64,000 nucleotides of DNA from Ignavibacteria bacterium (GCA_016720145.1 JADJXV010000009.1:1-64000); one strand, 5' to 3'; counted from the stretch's first letter, positions 29,192 to 39,987 are shown. Notes: generated by a model not told the origin, from the letters alone. Program-made: numbers and translations.

Positions 29192-30814
29192 TTAGAAATT
29201 AACTAATAATTGAATGGAAGGCATGAACACGTTCGCATTTTCCCATGGCTTCGGATTACGGAAGATTGTTCGGAAGAATTTCACTTCACCTCGTAAATGA
29301 AATTCATTCGAGAGTGCTACCTGCATCCATAAATCTCCGAGACCCGCTCCATCAAAATATTGAACACCTGTTCCCCATTGGACACTATTATTGACAGTCA
29401 TGTATTCAATTCTACTGGAAATACTCGCAATTGCTTCGTTTTCATCGGTTAAGAACGGTCTAATTGCACCCGCGGAATCAGGTCTACCCGGGCGAGGAAT
29501 CATTGGCTCATACCATTTTTCCATCATAAAGAATGTACCGCCCAGCTTGAACCTAAAGTAATGATTTTCATCAACATTAATTGCAAAGGAGTAATGACCT
29601 TGTACATGAAATCGTGGCAAATAGCTCAAACCTGTATTAAAATTCGGAGTGTAAATCGGATTGGATACCGGGTCACCAAACACATAGCTCGATGAAAGCG
29701 TAAAGACACCGCTTTGATTCACAATTTTCATAGGGAAGTCGAAATTACCACTTGCACCGAACCCAGCACTTGTGAGAGTACGCTCTGTTTTGAAGATATC
29801 TTTAGCAAGCTTCGAAGCTCCCCCGCCTGGTAATATCATTCCAAGCTTGTACGACTGCCACATCACATTTAGTGATAATCTCTCACTCCACAAAGAAGGA
29901 TAATTGATTTCCTCGAATCCCTGACGAAGTTCTACACCATATTTCGGAAGCCATTTGTTGTATATAATTGGTGTGGTACTATCAACTGCTGTTCCGTAGC
30001 TCGACATAGTTGTATTGACCGGCTCGTAACGTCTATATCGTAGCACATCAAAAAGTCCGATTGTGACTTCATTTGGAGAATTATAGTCTTGTGGCTGACC
30101 CTCGGTAATACGAAGGTATTGCTGAATATCATCTTCGTTCACAATTTTGGTATCGCCTACTTTACGCGGGATCAAATATCCTTCACCCAAGCCCTGTGCT
30201 TCGGAAGTAATATTTTCCGAAACATTTTGGCTGATATTTCTTTGTAAATATTCGAATAATGTCTTGGCTACACCTAATGTGTCGGGGGAACCTATGCGGC
30301 GTAATTCTCCGGTAAGATATACTTTTTTGGGTGGGTCTATACATTCATCAAGTCGAGCGCGGCTGTCATCATTGGTAGAAGTAAGCAAGCCGATGATCGT
30401 AAAGGGTTCGTCCGGCTTGAAACGGGTCGTGACTATGTATGCTTTTTTGAATAAAGCATCCTGCCACTGACGATAATTGTAATAATACTTGATGAATTCA
30501 CGATCATCATTATTGAGACCCTTCATTTCAATGAGGGGATCGTCACCGTTATCGATATACTCGCTAATCTCATCTTTTTTCTTTGATCTATTCGCTGCAG
30601 CAGAAATTTTGGGTTCCGGAGTACCAAGTAATGGATTAATTGCAGAAACTGATGCATCATCTAGTTTGTACAAAAAGATATTTGAATAGCGATAGCTCTT
30701 AAAATTATTTAAGATGGAACGTAATTGAGCGGTGCGCTGACCAAAAGCCGATACGGAAAATAGTATCCCGAGTACCGGAACGCAAATAATCATATTACGC
30801 AATAGTTTTTTCAT
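29192..30814 (-). CDS. Exported barrel-like protein beside the GldM-like gene (unknown family)
   Basis: Start at 30814 (MKKLLRNMIICVPVLGILFS) with a signal peptide ending near AFGQ. The N-terminal ~200 residues are soluble-looking (ILNNFKSYRYSNIFLYK; DREFIKYYYNYRQWQ). The C-terminal ~300 residues are strand-rich with barrel patterns (FHVQGHYSFAINVD, YFRFKLGGTFFMME) and end in PSIQLLVNF. So it looks like a periplasmic domain followed by an outer-membrane barrel. Neighbours suggest a role with the GldM-like protein. No family name can be supported. Confidence 0.6.
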   Translation of the reverse strand: MKKLLRNMIICVPVLGILFSVSAFGQRTAQLRSILNNFKSYRYSNIFLYKLDDASVSAINPLLGTPEPKISAAANRSKKKDEISEYIDNGDDPLIEMKGLNNDDREFIKYYYNYRQWQDALFKKAYIVTTRFKPDEPFTIIGLLTSTNDDSRARLDECIDPPKKVYLTGELRRIGSPDTLGVAKTLFEYLQRNISQNVSENITSEAQGLGEGYLIPRKVGDTKIVNEDDIQQYLRITEGQPQDYNSPNEVTIGLFDVLRYRRYEPVNTTMSSYGTAVDSTTPIIYNKWLPKYGVELRQGFEEINYPSLWSERLSLNVMWQSYKLGMILPGGGASKLAKDIFKTERTLTSAGFGASGNFDFPMKIVNQSGVFTLSSSYVFGDPVSNPIYTPNFNTGLSYLPRFHVQGHYSFAINVDENHYFRFKLGGTFFMMEKWYEPMIPRPGRPDSAGAIRPFLTDENEAIASISSRIEYMTVNNSVQWGTGVQYFDGAGLGDLWMQVALSNEFHLRGEVKFFRTIFRNPKPWENANVFMPSIQLLVNF

Positions 30815-30877
30815 AGATAATCCGAAAATATGCAATAATTAAAATCTTACTTAGAATTAAACACCTTACAATGAAAT

Positions 30878-33079
30878 CTAGAAGCTGAACGGGAAGTTAT
30901 ACGGTTTTACTGCTTCCTTCGATTTTTCACCATTAGGGTGTTGTGCAGATGCTTTGATTTTGAGTTTAATCGTACCCTTTGTACCTCTTGGTACCGGAAC
31001 AGGACCTTTTAATCTCAAAGTCACATTATACTTAGCCCCGTTTTTCTGTGGTTCACCGATCACCTGCACAGAATAGCCCTTAATTGTCGATTCGACTACT
31101 TCTATTTTTACTCCTACAACTTGTGCTTTTTGGTCAATTTCACCTGCGCCTTCAGCGGCACCTGAAGTTGGAGCTTTGATCTCTATATTCTGGACAACAA
31201 TCGTGGGATCACGAGGATCAGTCATCGGACTGACTGTAATACCAGGCAAATTAATACTTGGCTTTCTTTGAGTAGGTTTTGTTTCGAATGGACCATTTCC
31301 GTCGGGGAACAATTGGACTTTGATATCCTGATCTTTTGGAGATTGCCATACGATTCGTACCGATATTTTCTCTGAGCTAACGGGCACGACATAATTATCA
31401 GATGAAGCAATAGAAAGACGGTTAGCCGGCTGCTTGTTCGTCGTACCTTCTACAAATATTCTGAATTGGTTACCCGGGATTTTCGAACCTGAAGTAGGAA
31501 TTGCTTCAAATTGAAGAGCATCTCCATAAGAAACACCTTCGATTGAACCTATTATTTCATCTTTATTTCTGATATCTTGACCTTCAGCATCTTTTACAGT
31601 TGCAAGTCCGGTCTGGAATACCGTCAATGAGCAAACAGGAGATATAGTTTTTCCTCCACTGGTATGAGACGCTGTAAGAGCATATTGACCCTCTCCGATT
31701 GGCTCATTTATTTCTACTTTAAACTTTCCTACTCTGCCGGTTGCATCTGTTGCATTTTGCTTAGTCACCGTGACCGGCTTACCATTAAAGGTAACCGTCG
31801 GTGTGACTTTGTCGAAGAGATTAGCTGTGAAGGTTGCAACTGTTTTAGTAGCTTTGTCGAAGGAGTACAATTGATCATCATCCCATGTAAGGACAGGTCC
31901 TTCTTGTTCGATTTTTGGTTGGTGGACTAATATATCTACTTCTATACTACCTTTGTTTTGTTCAAAAGTAAGAGATCCACCCGGAGCAAGTAAGCGAGCT
32001 ATATAACCGTATAGATCTACTTTTCCTCTTTTTTCATTATCGTTGGCAACTTTGGCTTTTGCTGTCGCGATGTCTTGTATAAATTTTTCACCGTCAACTT
32101 TACCTTCGATTAAATCCATAGCAGAGGGCAAACCTAATCCTTCTAACTGACGTTGAAGATCGCGTTGGACAATGCGGAGGTCTTTGACTTTTAATTGAAC
32201 GGTACCAATGCTGACTTTTGCATCGTCTCTGGCTTCGACGTGTTTTTGGTCGCCGGAGACACCGAGGATTCTATTGGTGCGAGAACTAAATCGAAGCTTG
32301 TACCAGCCCGGCTGTGATGGTGGTTGGAATTTAACGACAAAGGCGCGTTTATTAAGCTTGCCATTAAGGCGCTTTGAAACGATTTCTGTTTTTTCTTTGG
32401 AGTATCTGAAAACTGAATCAGCACTTACAGCTTCGCTAGGTGCGAAGCGGTTAATTTCACCTGTTTTAGTGGCAGATTCTACATAGACCGGCTCCTTGTA
32501 ATCAGTCATTCCGGCTAGGTTTAATTCAATTTTACGAGTGGCTTGGAGTACCCATTTAGGTGCATCCGGTATGTTTGCATCTGTTATTTCATCTCCCATG
32601 ACTGGATTTGAAGTCACTTTTGCGAATGCTTTATCGGAAGGTGCTGACGGAGGTTCAAGGTCTTTGCTGGAGTTGTAATACACTTCATATTGTAACTCTT
32701 GAACGTTAGCAAGTTTTTTGAGGATTTCGATACGTTCAGCTTTTTCTTTTGGCTCCATACCTTCGAGCTTGTCTGACCCGGCTACATCTGTTACCCCTAC
32801 TTCGATGGTATAGTTATGGAACTTTTTAAATTCCTTTTGAATCTCAGGAGGCATACCGTCGGTCAGCACCCAATCTTCTTGAAGACGGGTATTTATTCCT
32901 TCGGTACCCGCGCCGGATTGTAATTGAGTAAGAATACTCTCAACAATCTTTTGGGATTCACGCTGTTTTTTGACGAGATGCTCTTCGGCTTCGTCTCGCT
33001 CCACAATAATAATCAGCAGTTCTAGAATAACTGCCAAGTATAACACAAAATAAACTTTACCGGCTCCACCTTTTGACAT
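30878..33079 (-). CDS. GldM/PorM-like periplasmic protein (candidate T9SS motor component)
   Basis: A 733-residue protein with a single N-terminal membrane segment (about residues 9-27, VYFVLYLAVILELLIII) immediately followed by an acidic stretch (VERDEAEE), then a coiled region and several Ig-like beta domains, ending in KPYNFPFSF. This topology is that of GldM/PorM, which span the periplasm and couple the inner-membrane motor to the outer membrane. A glutamate within the membrane segment also fits that family. Sequence identity to known GldM is not obvious to me, so the call rests on architecture and neighbours. CGGAG lies 9 bases upstream of the ATG. Confidence 0.45.
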   Translation of the reverse strand: MSKGGAGKVYFVLYLAVILELLIIIVERDEAEEHLVKKQRESQKIVESILTQLQSGAGTEGINTRLQEDWVLTDGMPPEIQKEFKKFHNYTIEVGVTDVAGSDKLEGMEPKEKAERIEILKKLANVQELQYEVYYNSSKDLEPPSAPSDKAFAKVTSNPVMGDEITDANIPDAPKWVLQATRKIELNLAGMTDYKEPVYVESATKTGEINRFAPSEAVSADSVFRYSKEKTEIVSKRLNGKLNKRAFVVKFQPPSQPGWYKLRFSSRTNRILGVSGDQKHVEARDDAKVSIGTVQLKVKDLRIVQRDLQRQLEGLGLPSAMDLIEGKVDGEKFIQDIATAKAKVANDNEKRGKVDLYGYIARLLAPGGSLTFEQNKGSIEVDILVHQPKIEQEGPVLTWDDDQLYSFDKATKTVATFTANLFDKVTPTVTFNGKPVTVTKQNATDATGRVGKFKVEINEPIGEGQYALTASHTSGGKTISPVCSLTVFQTGLATVKDAEGQDIRNKDEIIGSIEGVSYGDALQFEAIPTSGSKIPGNQFRIFVEGTTNKQPANRLSIASSDNYVVPVSSEKISVRIVWQSPKDQDIKVQLFPDGNGPFETKPTQRKPSINLPGITVSPMTDPRDPTIVVQNIEIKAPTSGAAEGAGEIDQKAQVVGVKIEVVESTIKGYSVQVIGEPQKNGAKYNVTLRLKGPVPVPRGTKGTIKLKIKASAQHPNGEKSKEAVKPYNFPFSF

Positions 33080-33267
33080 GGAAGTAACTCCGAAGAGATA
33101 AACAAGTTGTAACTGTTAATTGTAGGGTGAATTCAATGTGTAGCGTTTGAAACCCTTGCGCTGTAGATTGAATTATATAACGTTAGATTTACATTTGAAG
33201 GAAATAATTCGAAATGATCTCGAATCGTCCTGAAATGAATGCAATAATATAGTACCTAATAAAAGAA

Positions 33268-33300
33268 AGTGGAATTTCTACAATTTGTGGAAATTCCACT
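33268..33300 (-). terminator. Terminator after the Cys-rich peptide gene
   Basis: On the minus strand AGTGGAATTTCCAC pairs with a mirrored AGAAATTCCACT, giving a long stem with a 7-base loop, followed by TTCTTTTATT. It lies 10 bases beyond the stop at 33311. Confidence 0.75.
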
Positions 33301-33310
33301 TAGCGTACTA

Positions 33311-33547
33311 TTATTGCTTAGGTGTGTCGTTTTTTTTGACTTCTGCTTTGGTCATTGATTTTTTGTCCTTGCAGCAATCTTCTTTTTTAGACATCGTACC
33401 TTTTTTGCAACAGTCTGCATTAGCTTTCTTCATTGCTGTTTTAGAGCAACCTTCTTTGTCTTTGCAGGCGGCCTTGCTCACCATCGTTGGCGCAATTACC
33501 AGTCCAAGGCAGAGCGCAACTGCCGCAATTTTCTGTGCTATTTTCAT
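33311..33547 (-). CDS. Small secreted Cys/Lys-rich protein
   Basis: A 78-residue protein with a clear signal peptide (MKIAQKIAAVALCLGLVIAP, cleavage near SKA). The mature peptide is mostly Lys and Cys: ACKDKEGC, ADCCKKG and EDCCKDKK, six cysteines in about 50 residues, two of them CC pairs. Such peptides are often metal-binding or disulfide-stabilised; no family can be named. It has its own terminator and a GAAAGGAA element upstream, so it appears to be a real monocistronic gene despite its size. Confidence 0.65.
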   Translation of the reverse strand: MKIAQKIAAVALCLGLVIAPTMVSKAACKDKEGCSKTAMKKANADCCKKGTMSKKEDCCKDKKSMTKAEVKKNDTPKQ

Positions 33548-34139
33548 ATCAGAAACATTCCTTTCAAATGTGAGAAAATACGTTTATTAAGATTAAGGCA
33601 GTGCAATATATTGTAAATCCAACTTTTGGGCAAATAAAAAATTCAAACTCTTCTCAAATCCCTATATTTACAGTGTATTTTTTTTCTGTTCTGTACTTTG
33701 ACTTCACTTTAGGACAAAACCTTACGACAAGTATTTTCATCAAGTCTGCTCTTCACAATTCCACTATCTTTAACTTCTCGATCTTTTTACTTGCAGACTG
33801 TTTTATTGATTTATCATACTTTTCATATATTTATATTAATAAATTTTAGATAGTATTGCACCTTCCCTTCCAATTATCAGCTTTATACATTCACTTACAA
33901 CCAAAAACTGGTAATGATTGTAATTTTTAAGATTTTTTGTATAAAAGTACTCAACATAAACGAAAAAACTGCCTCCACTAAAAAACTTTTCCACAGTATA
34001 ATTAATAGTTTTTTTAATTGAAAACTTGTCTTAATTTTGAAGTGAGAGCAGCATAAAGCAATCCTACCTTAGTGCAGTAACTTACATACAACACAATAAA
34101 TTACATGTCAAGCCATATCCTCAGAGGATGTGTTTTGCC

Positions 34140-34147
34140 TAATTTTG
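34140..34147 (+). promoter_or_regulatory. Candidate -7 box (TAATTTTG) of nrdJ
   Basis: TAATTTTG fits TAnnTTTG and lies 40 bases before the nrdJ ATG. The 340-base AT-rich gap upstream (33850-34187) contains a small hairpin (ATCCTCAGAGGAT) but no recognisable cobalamin riboswitch or NrdR box. Confidence 0.35.
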
Positions 34148-34187
34148 TCTTTACGATTTAATTTCATCTTCAAATTTTGAGGTTTCA

Positions 34188-37100
34188 ATGAAAATACAAC
34201 GACGATTTACCAAATCCGGTATCAGTCCTTACGCTCAATTCGAGTACACGCGCCGTTCTTCCGTTCTGCGTAATCCCGACGGCTCACTCGTTTTCAACAT
34301 GGAAAATATTGATGTGCCCTCTCACTGGTCGCAAGTCGCCACCGATATCCTCGCCCAAAAGTACTTTCGCAAGGCAGGTATTCCTCTCACTGATGAGCAA
34401 GGCAAGCCAATTCTCGATGATAAAGGCAATCAAAAATTCGGCAGCGAGACCAATCTCCGCCAAGTAGTCCATCGCCTCGCAGGCTGCTGGAGAGAATGGG
34501 GTGAAAAACATAATTATTTCGATACATCAGAAGATGCAGAGGCATTTTATGATGAAATTGCCTACACCCTTCTCAAGCAAATGACCGCCCCGAATTCCCC
34601 GCAATGGTTTAATACCGGGCTGAATTATGCCTATGGAATTACCGGCAAAGCACAAGGACATTATTATGTAGATCCTATATCCGGCAAACTTGCTAAATCT
34701 GAAGATGCTTATACTCATCCTCAGCCGCATGCGTGTGCCCGCAGAAATACCTACCTGTTTACAAACGAAGGTGTCTTGACCATTGGCAGTATTGTCGATG
34801 AAAGTAAAGTAGGTTTACAGATTTTTGACGGTAATAAATATGTGAATGTACTAGCAGTTAAAAATAATGGAGTTCGTTCTATCTATCGAGCAACCTTAAA
34901 GAATGGAAACTTCATTGAATTTACAGACGATCACCGTATTTGGAGCTCTGTAAAACGCCTCAAAGATGGCGGAGAGTATTCTTGGAGCGAGCTTCGTACA
35001 CTACTCGGATGTAAAGTACAGCAAATTGCTCTGCAAAAGCGGACACAGTTAACTATGGAGGCACATCTTTCTGGATTTGCAAACGAATCATCGTCTTCAT
35101 CAGTTAGTACCAATAATTTTTCAGACTTCAACGAAATGTTGTACATCGATTCAAAGAACGAATCGTCGCAACTTGATATAGCTAACGCAGCCTTGGCAGG
35201 TTGGATTATTGGTGACGGATATTATGGGAAATACAACAAAAATGCCAAGACTACAATGTTCGGCGCAATTACCATTAATGATGATGAGTTTAACTATGTA
35301 ACAGATCTATTTACAGAAATTTTTGGTGACTATACAGTTGGAGTTCGTCGTGATATCGGTGAATTATATCGCACCGTCAAATTAGACTCAAAACGTGTCG
35401 ATGGATACGTTGAAGAATATGAACTCAATTCAAATTCACTCACAGCTGTTGTCCCTGAATGTATCTTTAAATCAAGTAGTAATGAACAATTTGCGTTCCT
35501 TCGCTCCCTCTTTCAAGCCGATGGATGCGTTCGTCTTAGAATCGAGAATGGACGTAATTCGGGTGATGTAACGCTGACAACTATATCGGAAGAACTCGCT
35601 CATGGCGTACAGGTATTACTCCTGAACCTCGGAATATATTCTACTGTAACTCGTTGTAATGACTCTCGAGAAGATCGTCACAAACCATTTCAAGTTTCTA
35701 TAGCATATTATTCTGAACGGAAGAAATTCGAAGACCACATTAATTTCATCTCAGAAGATAAAAGAAACAAGCTTCAAGTATTGAACGAAACAGTTATCGG
35801 TAAAAATAAATACTCCACTTCCGAAGAAACTATTATATCAATAGAATACATCGGTGATGAGGAAGTATTCGATATACAAACAGAAACAGCTCAATTTGCT
35901 GCCAATGGAGTCATCGTTCATAATTGTTTTATCCAATCCGTTGAAGATGATCTAGTGAACGAAGGTGGTATATTTGATCTCGTTACCCGTGAAGCACGAA
36001 TTTTCAAATTTGGTAGCGGGACGGGTTCGAATTTCTCAAATCTCCGAGGCAGTGGCGAACGCCTCTCCGGCGGTGGCGCCTCCTCAGGTCTCATGAGTTT
36101 CCTGAAAATATTCGACCGCGCTGCAGGCGCTATCAAATCCGGCGGAACAACTCGCCGCGCAGCCAAAATGGTAATCGTTAATATAGATCACCCCGATATC
36201 GAAACATTTATCGAGTGGAAAGCAAAAGAAGAAGAAAAAGTAGCAGCCCTCGTTGCCGGATCAAAAATCAATGCCACATTCCTCCAAGCTATTCTCGATG
36301 AGGCAATTGCCGGCGGCGCTAACCGCAAGACTAATGATAAGCTTAATACACTTGTTGTCCACGCCGTCCACCGCGGTGTACCGATGAATTACATCGAACG
36401 TACCCTCACACTTCTCGAGCAAGGATTCACCACCCTCAATTTTGATACGTATGATACCCATTACGAGTCAGAAGCATATATTACCGTCAGCGGTCAGAAT
36501 TCCAATAACTCTGTCCGTGTGACCAATGAATTTATGCAAGCCGTAATCAACGATGGAAATTGGGAATTAAAATGGCGCTCCAAGCCGGGTGTCGCCAAAA
36601 CTCTCAAAGCACGTGACTTATGGGCGAAAATCAATATGAGCGCATGGAAATCAGCCGATCCCGGACTGCAATTTGATACAACTATAAATGAATGGCACAC
36701 TTGTCCCGCCGATGGGAGGATCAATGGATCTAACCCGTGCGTAACTGCCAATACTCTCGTACCAACACATCAAGGATTAGAACGTATTGGCGATCTTATT
36801 GGTCAGTCTCGCGGTGTTAAAAGTATCGATGGGAAAATGCATTGGGTCGAAAATATATTTCCTACTGGCAGGAAACCTGTCTATGAGTTAAAAACAAAAG
36901 CCGGCTATCGACTCGAGCTCACTGCCGACCATAAAGTATTTACCGAAAATCGCGGTGATGTACCCGCACACCAGCTTACAAAAGATGATGTCCTACGCTT
37001 AGTTGCCGGAACATTTGGTGTAGAATCAACAGGATCTGTTGATATCGCGCAGCTTATCGGCCTATTGCTTGGCGACGGTTGCATTACCCATTTAAACGAA

Positions 37101-39964
37101 CAAGATATTGCAGGCAACCAACGCGAAGTTGGATTTTTGACCATGAGTAAGGAAGAACATGAAGTCGTCGAATGGGCAACTAATCTTATCAATTCCTTGC
37201 GTCCTGAGTTTGGCGAACATACAAAGAATAGCGCAACGACCGAAACAGCTACTACGCTACGGACTGCTGTCGGAAGTCCTAAAATACTTTCTATGTTTAA
37301 GAAATATGCAGTCTTAAATCAAGGCAGCACTCAAAAACTCATTACTTCAGCAAGCTTCCAATTAACAAAAGAAGAACAATCTGCCCTCCTCCGCGGACTC
37401 TTTACCGCCGATGGTACGGTTGCAAATTACGGCGATAAGAGCCAATACGTAGCTCTCGATTCTACCTCGCTCGAACTCCTGCAACAAGTTCAGCTACTGC
37501 TTCTAAACTTTGGTATTAAAGCAAAAGTGTACGCAAATCGCAGAGCAGGCAAGCTTACATCTATCCTACCTGACGGTAATGGAGGAACAAAAGAATATGC
37601 CGTTGAAGAAATGCACTCCTTACGAATCTCCCGTTTTTCTAGAATTGTATTCGAATAAGAAATAGGATTCATGTCCGGCACCGAGAAGTCGATTAAACTC
37701 CGTGAGTTGAATCAATCTGTTGGTGCGTATAATGATTCTATGACCGATTATGTAGAATCATTTACCTTCCTCCGCGAAGATGATGTTTTTGACTTAACTG
37801 AACCCGAAACAAGTCACTTCATAGCCAACGGAATCGGTATTCATAATTGCTCAGAGTACATGTTCCTCGACGATACAGCTTGTAATCTTGCAAGCATCAA
37901 CCTCGTTCACTTTGTCGATGAAAACGGCAACTTCATGGTCGAAGATTTCCGCCATACAGCACGCCTTTGGACCATCGTTCTCGAAATCTCCGTGCTCATG
38001 GCGCAATTCCCTTCGAAGCAAATTGCTAAACTCAGTTATGATTTCCGGACGCTCGGTCTCGGCTATGCAAACCTCGGCACTATTTTAATGATCGACGGAA
38101 TCCCCTACGATTCTCCTAAAGCGCTCGCTATCTCCGGCGCTATCACAGCACTCATGACTGGTGAATCCTACGCAACAAGCGCAGAACTCGCCCGTGACGT
38201 CAAGCCATTCCCATCGTACGAGAAAAACAAAGAATCTATGCTCCGCGTGATGAGGAATCATCGCCGTGCCGCGTATAATGTGCCTACAAGTGGGTATGAA
38301 AACCTAACAATTCCGCCCGTTGGTATCAACCCTGACGTCTGCCCGCAAGACTTGCTCCTAGCTGCACGTGAGGCATGGGATAAAGCTATTGAACTCGGTG
38401 AAAAATATGGCTATCGCAACGCACAAGTGACCGTTATCGCACCTACCGGGACAATCGGACTCGTCATGGATTGCGATACGACCGGTATCGAACCCGACTT
38501 CGCCATTGTGAAATTCAAAAAGCTCGCGGGGGGCGGATATTTCAAAATTGTCAATCAATCCGTTCGCAAAGCACTTGTCAATCTCGGCTATACTGACCTC
38601 CAAATCGACGATATCGAGAAATACTGCAAAGGACGCGGGACCTTCGTCGGTTGCTCAACCATTAATCGCCAAAAACTCAAAGAAAAAGGATTTACGGATG
38701 ATAAAATTGACATCATTGAACAACAGCTCGATAATGTATTTGATATTAAATTCGCTTTTAATAAATGGTCGCTTGGAGATGACTTCTGTTATACTCTCGG
38801 CTTCACCGACGAACAAATGAATGACTATTCATTCGATATGCTCCGCGAACTCGGTTTCAGCAAAGACGATATCGAGCTTGCCAATGACTATGTCTGCGGT
38901 ACAATGATGATCGAAGGCGCACCACACTTACAAGACAAACACTTGCCTATCTTTGACTGCGCCAATAAATGTGGACGCAAAGGTAAGCGCTATATCGAGT
39001 ACATGGCGCATGTGCGTATGATGGCAGCAGCACAACCATTTATTTCGGGCGCAATTTCCAAGACAGTGAATATGCCTGCCGATGCCTCGGTCGAAGATGT
39101 CGGTAATGTATATATGCAATCCTGGAAACTCATGGTGAAAGCAATTGCACTTTACCGCGATGGTTCGAAACTCTCCCAACCGCTTAATTCTTCGAATTAT
39201 GATGACTTAGATGAAATCATTATGCTTGGTGATGAAGATACTCTAGACGAGACTCTCGGACAAAAAGAAGTGCAGGAACGCATCATCGAGCGAGTCTATC
39301 ACCGAGCTGAACGCCGACGTTTACCCAAAAACGTCGCGGTCATGTACGTGAAGGATATGTCGGCGGACACAAAGTATTCCTCCGCACCGGTGAATTCGAG
39401 GATGGAACATTAGGTGAAATCTTCATCGATATGTACAAAGAAGGCGCATCCTTCAAGGGACTCATGAACTGTTTTGCTGTGCTTGCCTCCAAAGCATTGC
39501 AATACGGAATCCCTCTCGATGAATTGGTCGATTCGTTTACGTTTACACGCTTCGAGCCGGCCGGCCCTGTCCAAGGTCATGAAGCAATTAAAAACGCAAC
39601 ATCAGTTCTCGATTATATATTCCGTTCGCTCGGCTACGATTATCTCAATCGTACGGATTTCGTTCATATTAAAGCAGTTGATGAAGTGCCGGCAAAGCCG
39701 CCGGTAGTTTTACCCAAAGGTCATCAATCCAGATCGGATGCTTCCGCAATTCTTGCTCTCGACTTTGCTGACTCGACGACTCGCGCCTCGGCTAAAATTA
39801 CTCCCACTAATAGCAGCAATGGAGGTACTCTCACTAAAGTATATGAAGCCAAAACCAAAGGGTACACAGGAGAGCAATGCTCCAACTGTAGCTCGATGCG
39901 AGTCAAACGCAACGGAAGCTGCACAGTCTGTGAAGACTGCGGCACGACGAGCGGATGTTCATAA
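34188..39964 (+). CDS. nrdJ: Class II (B12-dependent) ribonucleotide reductase NrdJ with two inteins; interrupted by a stop and a frameshift
   Basis: It reduces ribonucleotides to deoxyribonucleotides using adenosylcobalamin. Extein landmarks: the N-terminal ATP-cone-like part, FNTGLNYAYGI, CFIQSVEDDLVNEG, KFGSGTGSNFSNLRG, CSEYMFLDDTACNLASINLV, the active-site loop region TAPTGTIG-like (APTGTIGLVMDCD) and a C-terminal zinc-ribbon, CSNCSSMRVKRNGSCTVC. Inteins are inserted at PHA^CFIQSV and SNP^CSEYMF. There are two defects: an in-frame TAA at 37656-37658 inside intein 2, and a one-base loss in an A5 run near 39328, after which the true frame (RRGHVREGYVGGHKV...) continues to 39964. Removing both inteins and repairing the frame gives about 1,158 residues. 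Confidence 0.9.
34734..35924 (+). other. Intein 1 in NrdJ (LAGLIDADG homing endonuclease)
   Basis: 397 residues from Cys (HA^CARRN) to the terminal Asn (VHN^CF). Splicing blocks: A at the start (CARRNTYLFTNEGV), B around EFTDDHRIW (T-x-x-H), F/G at EVFDIQTETAQFAANG then VIVHN. Endonuclease motifs LAGWIIGDGYYG and LRSLFQADGCV fit the two dodecapeptides of LAGLIDADG enzymes. The +1 residue is Cys. The reading frame is open throughout, so splicing should be possible. Confidence 0.92.
36738..37847 (+). other. Intein 2 in NrdJ, interrupted between endonuclease and C-terminal splicing region
   Basis: Begins at Cys (NP^CVTANTLV) and ends at the Asn of GIHN^CSEYM. Block B is LTADHKVF; endonuclease motifs are LIGLLLGDGCI and LRGLFTADGTV; block F is VFDLTEPETSHFIANG. 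An in-frame TAA at 37656-37658 follows SRFSRIVFE; the same frame then reads EIGF and an ATG at 37671. So the N part has 306 residues and the C part 59, starting MSGTEKSIKLREL. A single AAA-to-TAA change would explain the stop. The AGG in ATAGGATTC, 5 bases before the ATG, is a possible restart site. Confidence 0.9.
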
Positions 39965-39987
39965 ACTTTCCTGATTGATTCAAATAA

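Noticed and set aside
33601..33849. 82-codon plus-strand open frame rich in Phe and Ile
   Set aside because: AT-rich, hydrophobic by base composition, no start signal, next to a real gene's upstream region; probably chance.
33850..34187. Possible cobalamin riboswitch or NrdR boxes upstream of the B12-dependent RNR
   Set aside because: No B12-box-like GCCACTG core and no tandem NrdR-type palindromes found by eye; only AT-rich sequence and a small hairpin.
39413..39431. A separate small gene starting at 39431
   Set aside because: Its protein continues the NrdJ C-terminal domain directly after the frameshift, so it is the 3' part of nrdJ and not an independent gene.
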